Origin: Psychrobacter raelei | Lineage (GTDB): Bacteria > Pseudomonadota > Gammaproteobacteria > Pseudomonadales > Moraxellaceae | Direction of reading: 5' to 3' | NCBI RefSeq assembly: GCF_022631235.3 | Contig: NZ_CP093310.2 | Location: 3,038,001-3,102,000 of the forward strand | DNA: 64,000 nt | In this document: positions 9,761 to 19,050 of the stretch, in pieces | Layout of the letters: every line of letters begins with the position of its first letter | Position numbering within the stretch: position 1 is the first letter of the stretch | Translations under genes and position numbers: made by a program | The notes under the pieces: generated by a model | Database searches by the model: none | Seen by the model: the letters and a program-made list of their open reading frames with translations, nothing else | Told to the model about the DNA's origin: nothing

Positions 9761-11335
9761 TTAAACAGCATTGCGGCGTTCATCTTCCGCTTCACTGCGG
9801 TCTAACATGGCTCTGACCGGTTTTGATAAAGCCAGCAAGATTAAAGCGGTCACTACCAAGAAGATGGTCATGGTGGTAAACAGGCCAGGCAAGCCATCAA
9901 TGGTATCTGCTGACACATGACCGCCAAAGAAGGCAGCAACTAAGTTACCCATGGCCACAGAAGTGAAGAACAGACCCATCATTTGACCTTGCATGCCTTT
10001 TGGGGCAAGCTTAGTCATTGAAGATAAGCCGACAGGACTTAATGCCAACTCACCCAAAGTTAATAACAACAAACTGCCTGTGAGCCACAAAGGCGATACT
10101 AGAGTGTCTGGATTAGCGACCACCAGTTTAGAGGCCATCGTCATCAAACCAAACCCTGCTGCCGCCAATAGCATACCCAAAGAGAACTTGGCCATACTGT
10201 TAGGTTCAAGATTACGCTTACCTAACCACACCCAAATGATACTCACAATGGGCGCCAGCATTAGGATAAAGATGGGGTTTAATGACTGGAACCAAATGCT
10301 TGGTACATCAAAGCCCATGACATTAAGATCGGTATAACGATCGGCAAACAAGTTAAATGAAGTGGGCTGCTGCTCAAAGCTTGACCAGAATAACGTTGAG
10401 CCGATGATTAAAATAAAACAAATCAGCAAACGCAGCTTATCGGTCTTATCAAGCTTAGGGGAGACAAACATATAACCAAAATACAGCAGCACAGTGGCGG
10501 CAATAACATAGGTCATGTATTCGGCAACCAGACTGGGGTTAAAAGGCATAACACCAGTAGCCACAAGCACAATGAGCGCAATTAAAATCGCTAAAAATAG
10601 ACCCACCCAGCGGCCGACATTTTGATACTGATCGTTGGCCACTTCCCATTCAGGGGTGATGCCTTTGGCTTTCGCAAAACGCTTTAGGTTTTTGCGGGCA
10701 GCAAAACGGTATACCAATAACGACACCAACATACCCAAACCACCGACACCAAAGCCAACATGCCACATTTGCTGTTCTTTAAACACACCAACAATCAGTG
10801 CAGCCAATAAGGCACCAATGTTAATGCCCATATAAAACAGGGTAAAACCACCGTCACGGCGCGAGTCACCCTTGGGATATAAAGCGCCGACCATCACTGA
10901 AATACAGGTTTTAAATAAGCCTGAACCAAGCACAATACAGACCAGACCAATAAAAAACATAGACATGCCAAATAAGGCAGACAAAGCGATACATAAGTGG
11001 CCCAGCGCAATGATGATACTTCCCCACCATAAGGCACGCTCTTGACCTAACCAATTATCAGCAAGCCAGCCACCTGGTACCGCAGCAAGATACAAAGTTC
11101 CGGCAAAAATACCATATATGGCAGTCGCAGTGGTATCATCGAATCCAAAGCCGCCATTACTAATAGAGGCCACCATAAACAGCACCAGTAAAGGGCGGAT
11201 ACTGTAGTAAGAAAAGCGCTCCCACATTTCGGTGAAGAATAAGGAACGTAGCGGCTGGGGATGCCCCATAAAGCCATTGTCTAGTCCCTTAAATTCAGCA
11301 GAAGACTCTGTGTTTTGAGAGTTTACACTACTCAT
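9761..11335 (-). CDS. POT/PTR2 family proton-dependent oligopeptide transporter
   Basis: The 524-residue polytopic protein carries the PTR2 signature FFTEMWERFSYYSIRPLL at about residues 34-51, containing the E-x-x-E-R motif used for proton coupling, and GGWLADNWLGQERAL in the first cytosolic loop. It imports di- and tripeptides with protons across the inner membrane; the exact substrate range cannot be read. Length fits the family (about 500). It lies upstream of the Xaa-Pro aminopeptidase in the same direction, fitting a role in peptide nutrition. Confidence 0.93.
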   Translation of the reverse strand: MSSVNSQNTESSAEFKGLDNGFMGHPQPLRSLFFTEMWERFSYYSIRPLLVLFMVASISNGGFGFDDTTATAIYGIFAGTLYLAAVPGGWLADNWLGQERALWWGSIIIALGHLCIALSALFGMSMFFIGLVCIVLGSGLFKTCISVMVGALYPKGDSRRDGGFTLFYMGINIGALLAALIVGVFKEQQMWHVGFGVGGLGMLVSLLVYRFAARKNLKRFAKAKGITPEWEVANDQYQNVGRWVGLFLAILIALIVLVATGVMPFNPSLVAEYMTYVIAATVLLYFGYMFVSPKLDKTDKLRLLICFILIIGSTLFWSSFEQQPTSFNLFADRYTDLNVMGFDVPSIWFQSLNPIFILMLAPIVSIIWVWLGKRNLEPNSMAKFSLGMLLAAAGFGLMTMASKLVVANPDTLVSPLWLTGSLLLLTLGELALSPVGLSSMTKLAPKGMQGQMMGLFFTSVAMGNLVAAFFGGHVSADTIDGLPGLFTTMTIFLVVTALILLALSKPVRAMLDRSEAEDERRNAV

Positions 11336-11544
11336 AATTCCTATTCCTTAGATCTATAACAGAGAAGCTGACTCTAACAATCAGGGAGAGCCATCGTCTC
11401 ACTCTGTTTTGAAGTTAGCGTAATTTTATGTCTTCAGGTTATCAAAAGTTAATAGGGAGATAACTTTCAGTTTCATAAAAAAAACTGCAGTATTGTTTCA
11501 TGGACTTACAGCAGGGTAAAGAAAAAAAATTTTAATACTACCCA

Positions 11545-11580
11545 AAAAAGCCCGTACAGTCATAAAGACTGAACGGGCTT
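11545..11580 (-). terminator. Terminator of the 11622-12056 gene
   Basis: CCCGT-A-CAGTC pairs with GACTG-A-ACGGG around an ATAAA loop, with a T run on the minus strand. It lies just past the stop of the Ala-rich membrane protein gene. Confidence 0.8.
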
Positions 11581-11621
11581 TAACGCTGGTTCTATAAGGG
11601 TTTAGCAGCTATCTAAAAAAA

Positions 11622-12056
11622 TTACTGAGCAGTCTTTTGTGTGTCTGTATCAGTAGCAGGTTCAGCGGCATCAGTAGCTGTAGGCGCAGCAGCTTCAGCT
11701 TCAGCGTTAGTGTCTGAGGTAGTAGCGGTATCTGCAGCAGGTGCAGCTTCGGTACCAGCGGCAGGCGCTTCAGCAGTAGCGGTCTCGGCAGTAGCAGGGT
11801 CGGCCTCAGCAGTAGCAGCGTCCGCAGGTGCGGCTTCAGCAGTAGCTTCGGCTTCTGTGGCAGGTGCTGCAGCAGCTTCAGGTGCCGCGGCTTCTTCAGT
11901 GGTTTCTTCTACAGCAGCTTCAGGGGCCACATGATGGCCTGCTGGGCGTAAGAAGGCTGAGATACCAATAAGAAGTACGATAGCCAAAAAAGCAGCAGTG
12001 CCCACTAGAGCATACATAAATTCTTTCTTCGGTTTATTTTGGCTTGCATCTGCCAT
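11622..12056 (-). CDS. Single-pass membrane protein with Ala/Glu/Thr-rich tail, unknown function
   Basis: I do not recognise a family. The 144-residue protein has a short Lys-containing N-terminus (NKPKKEF), one hydrophobic segment at about residues 14-36 and then roughly 105 residues made almost only of Ala, Glu, Thr, Asp and Pro. There is no Cys or folded-domain motif. The tail is acidic and likely disordered; by positive-inside it should face the periplasm. Low-complexity coding makes the opposite strand open too (11641-11934), but only this strand has a membrane segment, a start with upstream GGTGACC and its own terminator. A periplasmic spacer role is only a guess. Confidence 0.75.
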   Translation of the reverse strand: MADASQNKPKKEFMYALVGTAAFLAIVLLIGISAFLRPAGHHVAPEAAVEETTEEAAAPEAAAAPATEAEATAEAAPADAATAEADPATAETATAEAPAAGTEAAPAADTATTSDTNAEAEAAAPTATDAAEPATDTDTQKTAQ

Positions 12057-12333
12057 AGGTCACCTATCTGTATAATTTGATAAAGGTTTAAGAGAGTAAG
12101 TTCCTCTGTAATATGGTACTTTTTGAAACTAAGTAGCTAAGCTCTAATATGAGTCAACTCCCTGTAATCTCTACACTATGGCGCCATATTACCGTCAGAA
12201 CCGGTCACGTTTCTTGCTATTATATCGCAATTTGCTACCTTTTGTGAAAACGCCCCATCCTATTTGTGGATTAGCAGTATATTTTTACACATCACACTCA
12301 AGGATTGAAGTATTAATTCATCCTAATTAACGC

Positions 12334-13905
12334 TTATTGTTGCGCGCGCTTAGCCAGATAGCTTAACACTAAAAACAGCCCAATAAGTATCAAAATAGGA
12401 TAATTACCAAAGCGAACATAGGGCGTCATGCCGGTACGCGACTGCACCTCACCACGCAGCACCGTACGCTCAAACTGGGGAGCCTGTGCCACAATACGAC
12501 CTTTATGATCAATAATGGCAGTCACTCCGGTATTGGTCGCACGCATAAACCAGCGGCCGGTCTCAAGCGAGCGCATTTGCACCATTTGTAAATGCTGCAA
12601 GGGGCCCGCTGAAGTACCAAACCAAGCATCATTGGAGATGGTTAATAAAAAGTCGGTATTTTGGGCATTACGGCGCGTGGTATCCGGGTAGGCCACTTCA
12701 TAGCACACGGCAGCTCCAAGATTGTGGCCGCGCACTTTTAGAGGCAATTGGTCTTTTGGACCACGGCTATAGCTTAATACTTCATTGCTACCGGCCAAAT
12801 TGGGGAATAAATCCAGCGCCCCTTGAAAAGGGATGTATTCACCAAAGGGTACGAGATTTTGCTTTTTATATAGCCCATCAGCCTGAGCGCCAAGCGCAAT
12901 CACGCTGTTATAAAACGGTGCGTATTTGTCCGTTTCAGGATTATAAGCCGACTCATCTTTGTAAGGAATGCCAGTGACCCAAGTGGTGTCCGTGTCTTTT
13001 GCGACTTTGACCACCTCGGCAATAAATGGCCAAGCTTCTGTCTGGAACATAGGAATAGAGGACTCTGGCCATACCACCATATCCTGGTCCCACTCCGTAC
13101 TGCTTAGCTTGGCATAAATCTCAAGCGTCTTATAGCGGTATTCGGTAAGCCACTTTAAATCTTGAGGAATATTACCTTGTACTAAGGAGACTTTCAGATT
13201 GGGGGTATTGGGCTTAGGCTGTGTCCACGCCGGATCTGTCAACCACAAACCAATACTTAACGCTAAAAATAGTATCGAAACCAGCAGATAACCGCCGCGC
13301 TTGCGGAACAAATCGACTAAACTTGCTGCCAGTAAAACAACCACAAAAGAGAGGGCAAATACACCAGCCACAGGCGCTAATGATGACAACCAGTGCTGCT
13401 CGGTAAAAGCATATCCGACAAATAGCCAAGGAAAACCTGTCAGTAGCCAAGTCTTCATCCACTCTTGCAGCACCCAAAGCGCAGCAAAGGCCAGCGGCTG
13501 CTTACCGACAAAGCGGTTAAATATCAGCGCCATAAAACCATGAAATAGCCCCATGCCCAGCCCCATCACCGCAATGGCCAATAGGGCCAGCGGCATGGGC
13601 ACATCACCATAATCATGGATCGAGGTGTATAGCCAGAATGCGCCCACGCACCAAAGCCCCATGCCATACGCTTCACCGATAATAAAAGCACGCTTATTGC
13701 TCATATCACCAAGCAGTAGCGCATACAGTAAAGCGGGGGAAATCAGTGCGATAATCCAGTAGCCATAGGGCGCCAAAGACAGCATAAACATCGCCCCAGC
13801 TAGCCAAGCCACAATCACTGCTGTACCGATAGGCAACTGTGAGCTGCGCTGGTGATCATAAGGTTGGTTTAATCTGTCTTGCACATGTTGGGTTGAGGCT
13901 CGCAT
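12334..13905 (-). CDS. lnt: Apolipoprotein N-acyltransferase
   Basis: Lnt adds the third acyl chain to the N-terminal Cys of lipoproteins, completing the pathway started by Lgt. The 523-residue protein has a multi-pass N-terminal half (about residues 25-225) and a periplasmic nitrilase-like domain. The catalytic triad is visible as Glu281 (VVWPESSIP), Lys348 (GLYKKQNLVPFGEY) and Cys401 (GAAVCYEVAYPD). Length matches the family. It is not beside a corC-like gene here; upstream is the divergent recG. Confidence 0.96.
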   Translation of the reverse strand: MRASTQHVQDRLNQPYDHQRSSQLPIGTAVIVAWLAGAMFMLSLAPYGYWIIALISPALLYALLLGDMSNKRAFIIGEAYGMGLWCVGAFWLYTSIHDYGDVPMPLALLAIAVMGLGMGLFHGFMALIFNRFVGKQPLAFAALWVLQEWMKTWLLTGFPWLFVGYAFTEQHWLSSLAPVAGVFALSFVVVLLAASLVDLFRKRGGYLLVSILFLALSIGLWLTDPAWTQPKPNTPNLKVSLVQGNIPQDLKWLTEYRYKTLEIYAKLSSTEWDQDMVVWPESSIPMFQTEAWPFIAEVVKVAKDTDTTWVTGIPYKDESAYNPETDKYAPFYNSVIALGAQADGLYKKQNLVPFGEYIPFQGALDLFPNLAGSNEVLSYSRGPKDQLPLKVRGHNLGAAVCYEVAYPDTTRRNAQNTDFLLTISNDAWFGTSAGPLQHLQMVQMRSLETGRWFMRATNTGVTAIIDHKGRIVAQAPQFERTVLRGEVQSRTGMTPYVRFGNYPILILIGLFLVLSYLAKRAQQ

Positions 13906-14203
13906 GACGGCTCCGGTAACGGGTATCTTTATAAGGGGAAAAACTGGCGGATTGAGATGGTAAGCTCACACAAAGCGAACGCAAAAAACAGCGCTTATCA
14001 AAACCACTATTCATAAAGCCAATAATATGCGTATGATAACAGTCTGGACTCAAAAAATCTTAGCCCAGATACAGTATATATAATAAGCCCTGATGAACCG
14101 GTAAAATATCCTCTATAATCTTATGATAAAGGGGCCATAAGGCGACAGATTTACCCCATTTTTAATCACTAGCTCTTAAATTTTGCCAATCGAGAGACGC
14201 ACT

Positions 14204-16447
14204 ATGCCAATCCCCTCAAACACTCATACGCCCGCCTCGCACACACCCGTGAACCAAAGACAAACCGCTGTCGATTTGCCTGTTCAGGTTTTGGCTGGTG
14301 TGGGCAGTAAAATTGAGGGTCAGCTTGAGCAGCTGGGTGTGTCACGCTTGTTTGATTTGCTACTGCATCTGCCGCGTGATTATGAAGACCGCAGCCGTTT
14401 GGTCAATATCAGCGACTTACAAGACGGGCAGTCGGCGCTTATAGAAGGGCAAGTCACTTATGTGGATAACAAACGTGGCGGCATGACGGTGGTCATTGAA
14501 GATGCCACTGGCGCCATTCAGCTGCGCTTTTTTAAGGTCTATGCAAGCTTGGTACAGACCATGACGCTCGGCACACGGCTCAGGCTGTTTGGTGAAGTCA
14601 AAATCAGCCGCTACGGCATGCAGATGGCGCACCCTGAATACAATATGGTGACGGCCGGCGCGCCTGTGGTAAACACCGGCCTACAGCCCATTTATCCTGC
14701 GGTTAAGGGGCTGCATCAAAACAAACTACGTACCTTGGTCAAGCTGGCACTACAGACCGTTCATCAGCAAGGTGTACCGTTGTCTGTCTTTAATGACTCT
14801 GATTGGGAAGCGGTGAACCATCTACCAGCACCGCTACCGACCAATAGCTATGGCCTGCCCAGCTCGGCAGCATCTCAGCAAACCAGCCCATCACCTAACA
14901 GCGCCCCAAGTTGGCAGCATTTAACGTTGTTTGAGGCATTGACCTTAATCCATACCCCACCGATGCATACCGATATTACGTTGCAAACGGCGCAGCTTGA
15001 GCAGTTAAAAGCGCGCACTCACCCTGCCTGCCAGCGGCTGATTGTGGAGGAGTTGACCGCACACCAATTAAGCATGCTATATCGCCGCAAGCAGCTGCAT
15101 CAACACAAAGCACCCAAATGTGATGGTGATAGCCCGCTGGCTGATAAGCTGCTAGCCAACCTGCCCTTTAGCTTAACCGGTGCGCAAGACCGAGTGATTA
15201 AAGAGATTACCAGTGATATGGCGACCTCTATTCCAATGCTGCGCTTGGTACAAGGTGATGTCGGTGCTGGTAAAACTTTAGTCGCGGCATTGGCAGCCTG
15301 TTATGCCCTTGATAGTGGCTGGCAGGTGGCGGTCATGGCGCCCACTGAGATTTTAGCCGAACAGCATCTGATTAACTTTAAGTCTTGGTTTGAGCCACTA
15401 GGTATTGGTGTCGGCTGGCTAGCTGGTAAGCAAACCGCTAAGCAGCGCCGTGAAGCACTGGCCGATGTCGCCGAGAATGAGGTTCAGATTGTGGTCGGTA
15501 CCCATGCGTTATTTCAAGATGCGGTGGTGTTTGCCAAATTGGGACTGGCGATTATTGATGAGCAGCACCGCTTTGGGGTTGAGCAGCGTATGGCATTGAC
15601 CAACAAAGGCGTGGCCAATAGCACCCCGCACCAGCTGATTATGACGGCCACTCCGATTCCGCGTACGCTGGCGATGAGTGCCTATGGCGATATGGACACC
15701 TCTATTATTGATGAGCTGCCGCCAGGGCGTACCCCGATTACCACGGTTACCATTGACCGTGCCCGCCGTGATGAAGTGATTGAGCGCATCGCCGCTAACT
15801 GTAAAGAGGGCAAGCAAGCGTACTGGGTCTGCCCACTGGTCGACGACTCAAGCACCTTAAATGCGCAAGCAGCCGAGGCCACCTTTGCCGACTTAAGCGA
15901 GCGTTTGGATATTCGTATCGGCATGGTACACGGCAAAATGAAGTCAAAAGAAAAGCAAGAGATTATGGCTGCGTTTAAGAACGCCGAGCTTGATCTATTG
16001 GTCGCAACGACCGTGATTGAGGTCGGCGTCGATGTGCCAAATGCCTCATTGATGGTAATAGAAAATGCCGAGCGTTTGGGATTATCACAGCTGCATCAGC
16101 TGCGTGGCCGTGTTGGGCGTGGCTCAACTAAAAGCTTCTGTGTGCTGCTATATCAAACCCCACTATCAGAAACCGGTATCGAGCGTTTAAATGTACTGCG
16201 TGACAGTAATGATGGCTTTGTGATTGCTCAAAAAGACTTGCAACTGCGTGGCCCAGGTGAGCTACTTGGTAAGCGTCAAACCGGTAATATTGGCTATTAT
16301 GTGTCCGATTTAACCCGTGATGAGAATTTATTAATGATCGCCAGTCATTTGGCCAAACGCCTGATTAATGATGACGATCGTAAGGCGGAGGTCACCCAGC
16401 TGATTCACCGCTGGATGCCTGAGGCGAGCAAATATACCAATGTGTAG
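14204..16447 (+). CDS. recG: ATP-dependent DNA helicase RecG
   Basis: RecG remodels stalled replication forks and branch-migrates Holliday junctions. The 747-residue protein has the N-terminal wedge/OB domain (RLFDLLLHLPRDYEDRS), Walker A GDVGAGKT, Walker B IIDEQHRFGV, motif III MTATPIPRTLA and the C-terminal QLRGRVGRG. Start is ATG 14204; a TTG seven codons upstream lacks better support. A Ser/Pro-rich stretch around residues 216-235 is a low-complexity insert between the wedge and helicase regions and looks like a linker expansion rather than damage. Confidence 0.97.
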   Translation: MPIPSNTHTPASHTPVNQRQTAVDLPVQVLAGVGSKIEGQLEQLGVSRLFDLLLHLPRDYEDRSRLVNISDLQDGQSALIEGQVTYVDNKRGGMTVVIEDATGAIQLRFFKVYASLVQTMTLGTRLRLFGEVKISRYGMQMAHPEYNMVTAGAPVVNTGLQPIYPAVKGLHQNKLRTLVKLALQTVHQQGVPLSVFNDSDWEAVNHLPAPLPTNSYGLPSSAASQQTSPSPNSAPSWQHLTLFEALTLIHTPPMHTDITLQTAQLEQLKARTHPACQRLIVEELTAHQLSMLYRRKQLHQHKAPKCDGDSPLADKLLANLPFSLTGAQDRVIKEITSDMATSIPMLRLVQGDVGAGKTLVAALAACYALDSGWQVAVMAPTEILAEQHLINFKSWFEPLGIGVGWLAGKQTAKQRREALADVAENEVQIVVGTHALFQDAVVFAKLGLAIIDEQHRFGVEQRMALTNKGVANSTPHQLIMTATPIPRTLAMSAYGDMDTSIIDELPPGRTPITTVTIDRARRDEVIERIAANCKEGKQAYWVCPLVDDSSTLNAQAAEATFADLSERLDIRIGMVHGKMKSKEKQEIMAAFKNAELDLLVATTVIEVGVDVPNASLMVIENAERLGLSQLHQLRGRVGRGSTKSFCVLLYQTPLSETGIERLNVLRDSNDGFVIAQKDLQLRGPGELLGKRQTGNIGYYVSDLTRDENLLMIASHLAKRLINDDDRKAEVTQLIHRWMPEASKYTNV

Positions 16448-16490
16448 TTGGCTTGCTTTAATGCGCTTGGTTTAAAGCACTTAGCCAACT
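16446..16490. terminator. Long hairpin between convergent recG and TonB receptor
   Basis: AGTTGGCT-TGCTTTAA (16446-16461) pairs with TTAAAGCA and AGCCAACT (16472-16479, 16483-16490) with a 3-nt bulge. It starts inside the recG stop region. There is no good T run on either side, so it may be a weak terminator or RNA-stabilising hairpin. Confidence 0.45.
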
Positions 16491-16500
16491 TAGCCAAACC

Positions 16501-18894
16501 CTAAAAATCAACCGTAATACCCGCATTGATACTGCGCCCTGGTAATGGAGCAATGTATCTTAGAGGCGATGCGTGTGGTCTGGCCTCCTCATCCAATAAG
16601 TTACTGGCATTAGCAAAGAGCTTAACCGTAGAATCAGCCCAACTGTTAATGGTTTTGGCGATACTCACATCCATCATGTTATAGCTGGGCAGCGCCACCT
16701 CAGTATTAATCTCTTTTCCTAAATACTTGGGCTTAGCGTAGTGAACAAAGTTTATCTCACTCTCCCAGCTGTTGTTTTGCCAATTAAGACCAATGCCGTA
16801 ACGGTCGGTTGGGATATTGGTGAGATACTCGCCATGTGTCTCACCGTCTTTGGGCTTATTCTTCACCAAGTCAGCAAAAAGATGCGCCGTCACATCACCA
16901 TACTGATCAAAATCAAATCGCTTGCTTGCATCAATCTCAAAGCCGCTCACCTTAGTATCTATTTGTCGCCAATACTTTAAGGGCAGGCGATTGGCCAAAA
17001 AGGTCGTCCCTGAGGGTCTAAGCGAATAATAACCATCAAAATCATGTTGATACGCGGTGGCGACAACGTCGATATCTTGATAGTTAATCAGTGCACTAAG
17101 CTCGGTACTGGCGACCTTTTCTGAATCTAATGTCTGATTACCCTCTTCATGCGCCATACTGCTAAAGTGTGCCTGACTGGCATACAGCTCATTCACCTCG
17201 GGGGCTCTCTCAGAGTTGGCATAACGCAGATTAAATGCCAAGTAGTCATTGATATCAAGCCTGGCGGACAGCTCATAACTGTTTAGATTAAAATCCGTAT
17301 CGAGCAGTTTTTCATAATTCGGTGACTTGCTAGAGGGTTTAAAATCGCTGCCTTGAATCTTGTGTGTCACTTTCTCATAGCGGTAGCCTGCCCCTAATGT
17401 CAGATAATCTAGCGGCAGACTTTCTTTTAAAAACAGTGCCTGCTTTTGGGTATCGACATCGGGCAAATAACGCTGCTCACCCCTACCTTTAATATCACGA
17501 TACGACAACTCAGCGCCCAGCTTTCCAGATAGCACGCCAAGCTTACCTAGACTTGGCTGATGCTGAGTGACTACAGTGGCGTTATAAGTGTCAAAGTCAT
17601 AATGATTGGCGACATCATCACCCAACCACTCCTCATTACGCTCCTTGATATGGGCCATATTCACATTGAGCTGACTTAACCAGTCATACGTCAAGTCAAC
17701 TTGCGACTCTAGCAAATACTTCGTCTGCTCCGCATCGATTTGTACTGGGACATTTTCGGTGTAATCTTGATTGTAATTGAGATTGGACATTGAGAACCCA
17801 GGCAAGCCGTAACGGCTGGTTTTATTATCCAAAGCAGCAGCAACATAGACATTATCAAAAAAATAACTGCCTGATACCCCCAAACGGCGGTTGTCTAAAT
17901 GGCTGTTCCCAAGCTTATTGTGATAGTTTTCTGTCACATCGTTAATCTTGCTAATCCGCTCAGCATATTCGGGCTGATCTGGCTCGTATTGCGGGTTCTC
18001 TGCCGTACCATAACCGCCATAATTGGTATAAACATCCCCTGGCGATAAGCCATAGTCATAATAGGTCTGCGTATATTCAAGCGTGCTTGGGTCAACATAA
18101 TCGGTATAAAAATACTGTCTTGATTTGGGGTTAAAGATAGTGGTTTTTTCCACATGCTTTTGGCAGGCGTCTGCCAATACTGTATCTACCCCCAAGCCGT
18201 ATTCATTGCTGCGAACCAAGTCTGTTTGACAGACCTTCGCCTTGCTGTCACCAGGAATATCGTAATGCCCTTGGCGCTGCGCCGAGTACAACAGATTAAT
18301 GCTTAGGTTGTCCTCGTTATTCATATTGGCTTTTATACCCTGTGAGCGAGGGGCATTGGTTCCATCCTTAATAGCCAGCGTAAGATTTTGAGGTTTGTCC
18401 TCTATTTGCCGCGAGATTAATCCACTGTCAATGTCCACACTGCCGCCGATGGCACGCCCGCCTGATTCGATCACTGAGTTGTTTTTATTCACTGTAATCT
18501 GGTGGCTAAATACCGGATCAAACAGCAAGTTGGTCGCTGGACTGATGGCATTGAGCCCATTAACGTTCGTACCATCTTCACTGATACTAACGCGATTGCC
18601 TTGTAATCCGCGAATAATAGGCGAGCCTGAGTGTGGGCCAAAGCTGCCAGAGTGAACCCCTGATACTTTCTCTAACGCCTCGCCTAATGTATGCGTATCA
18701 ATCTGTTGATCTTGTATCGTGACCGTGTGGCTAGAAACTGGACTGGCTGCTGATTTTACGGTGATGGTCGGCAGTACGACTTCGGGGCGAGTGATGTCGT
18801 TATCACTAATAGGCGGTATGTGAGGCATGTCATCTTGTGCGAAAGAAGAGTGAGAAATAACTAAAATCATCAAGGATAGATAACGGTATTGCAT
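16501..18894 (-). CDS. TonB-dependent outer-membrane receptor, probably zinc-regulated
   Basis: Start is ATG 18894, giving 797 residues with a signal peptide (cut near SSFA). A plug domain follows: VVLPTITVKSA as TonB-box region, LGEALEKVSGVHSGSFG and SPIIRGLQGNRV, then a 22-strand barrel ending in AGITVDF with the terminal Phe needed for BAM recognition. The open frame extends 45 codons upstream across the operator, but that part has no signal sequence. The gene diverges from the ZnuD-like receptor, with a Zur-like palindrome between them. That suggests zinc or a zinc complex as ligand, though the barrel itself shows no His-rich loop. Substrate is inferred from context. Confidence 0.9.
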   Translation of the reverse strand: MQYRYLSLMILVISHSSFAQDDMPHIPPISDNDITRPEVVLPTITVKSAASPVSSHTVTIQDQQIDTHTLGEALEKVSGVHSGSFGPHSGSPIIRGLQGNRVSISEDGTNVNGLNAISPATNLLFDPVFSHQITVNKNNSVIESGGRAIGGSVDIDSGLISRQIEDKPQNLTLAIKDGTNAPRSQGIKANMNNEDNLSINLLYSAQRQGHYDIPGDSKAKVCQTDLVRSNEYGLGVDTVLADACQKHVEKTTIFNPKSRQYFYTDYVDPSTLEYTQTYYDYGLSPGDVYTNYGGYGTAENPQYEPDQPEYAERISKINDVTENYHNKLGNSHLDNRRLGVSGSYFFDNVYVAAALDNKTSRYGLPGFSMSNLNYNQDYTENVPVQIDAEQTKYLLESQVDLTYDWLSQLNVNMAHIKERNEEWLGDDVANHYDFDTYNATVVTQHQPSLGKLGVLSGKLGAELSYRDIKGRGEQRYLPDVDTQKQALFLKESLPLDYLTLGAGYRYEKVTHKIQGSDFKPSSKSPNYEKLLDTDFNLNSYELSARLDINDYLAFNLRYANSERAPEVNELYASQAHFSSMAHEEGNQTLDSEKVASTELSALINYQDIDVVATAYQHDFDGYYSLRPSGTTFLANRLPLKYWRQIDTKVSGFEIDASKRFDFDQYGDVTAHLFADLVKNKPKDGETHGEYLTNIPTDRYGIGLNWQNNSWESEINFVHYAKPKYLGKEINTEVALPSYNMMDVSIAKTINSWADSTVKLFANASNLLDEEARPHASPLRYIAPLPGRSINAGITVDF

Positions 18895-18960
18895 GGTTAG
18901 TGGGTACCTTAAAAAACAATAATAGGGCGAATAGACGGTGTAAGTTATTGTTACCTTTTT

Positions 18961-18991
18961 AAACGTTATGTTATAGTATAACATAACGTTT
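18961..18991. promoter_or_regulatory. Zur-type operator between divergent receptor genes
   Basis: A perfect 31-bp palindrome: 15-bp arms around a central G at 18976. Its core, TGTTATA-G-TATAACA (18969-18983), matches the known gammaproteobacterial Zur consensus core. It lies 67 bp upstream of the receptor on the minus strand and 60 bp upstream of the ZnuD-like start, so one Zur dimer or tetramer could repress both. Palindromy is seen directly; Zur binding is inferred. Confidence 0.85.
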
Positions 18992-19050
18992 TTACCAAAA
19001 TGTACTCTAACCCGCCTAGCGGCATTCATTTTTATTGTTTAGGTAAGCCC

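Noticed and set aside
11641..11934. 97-codon Ala/Ser/Val ORF opposite the Ala-rich membrane protein
   Set aside because: It is a mirror of low-complexity GCx codons. The minus-strand frame has a membrane helix and its own terminator.
12177..12188. TATGGCGCCATA palindrome upstream of the Ala-rich protein gene
   Set aside because: It is a short uninterrupted palindrome with no second copy or conserved partner, so chance is likely.
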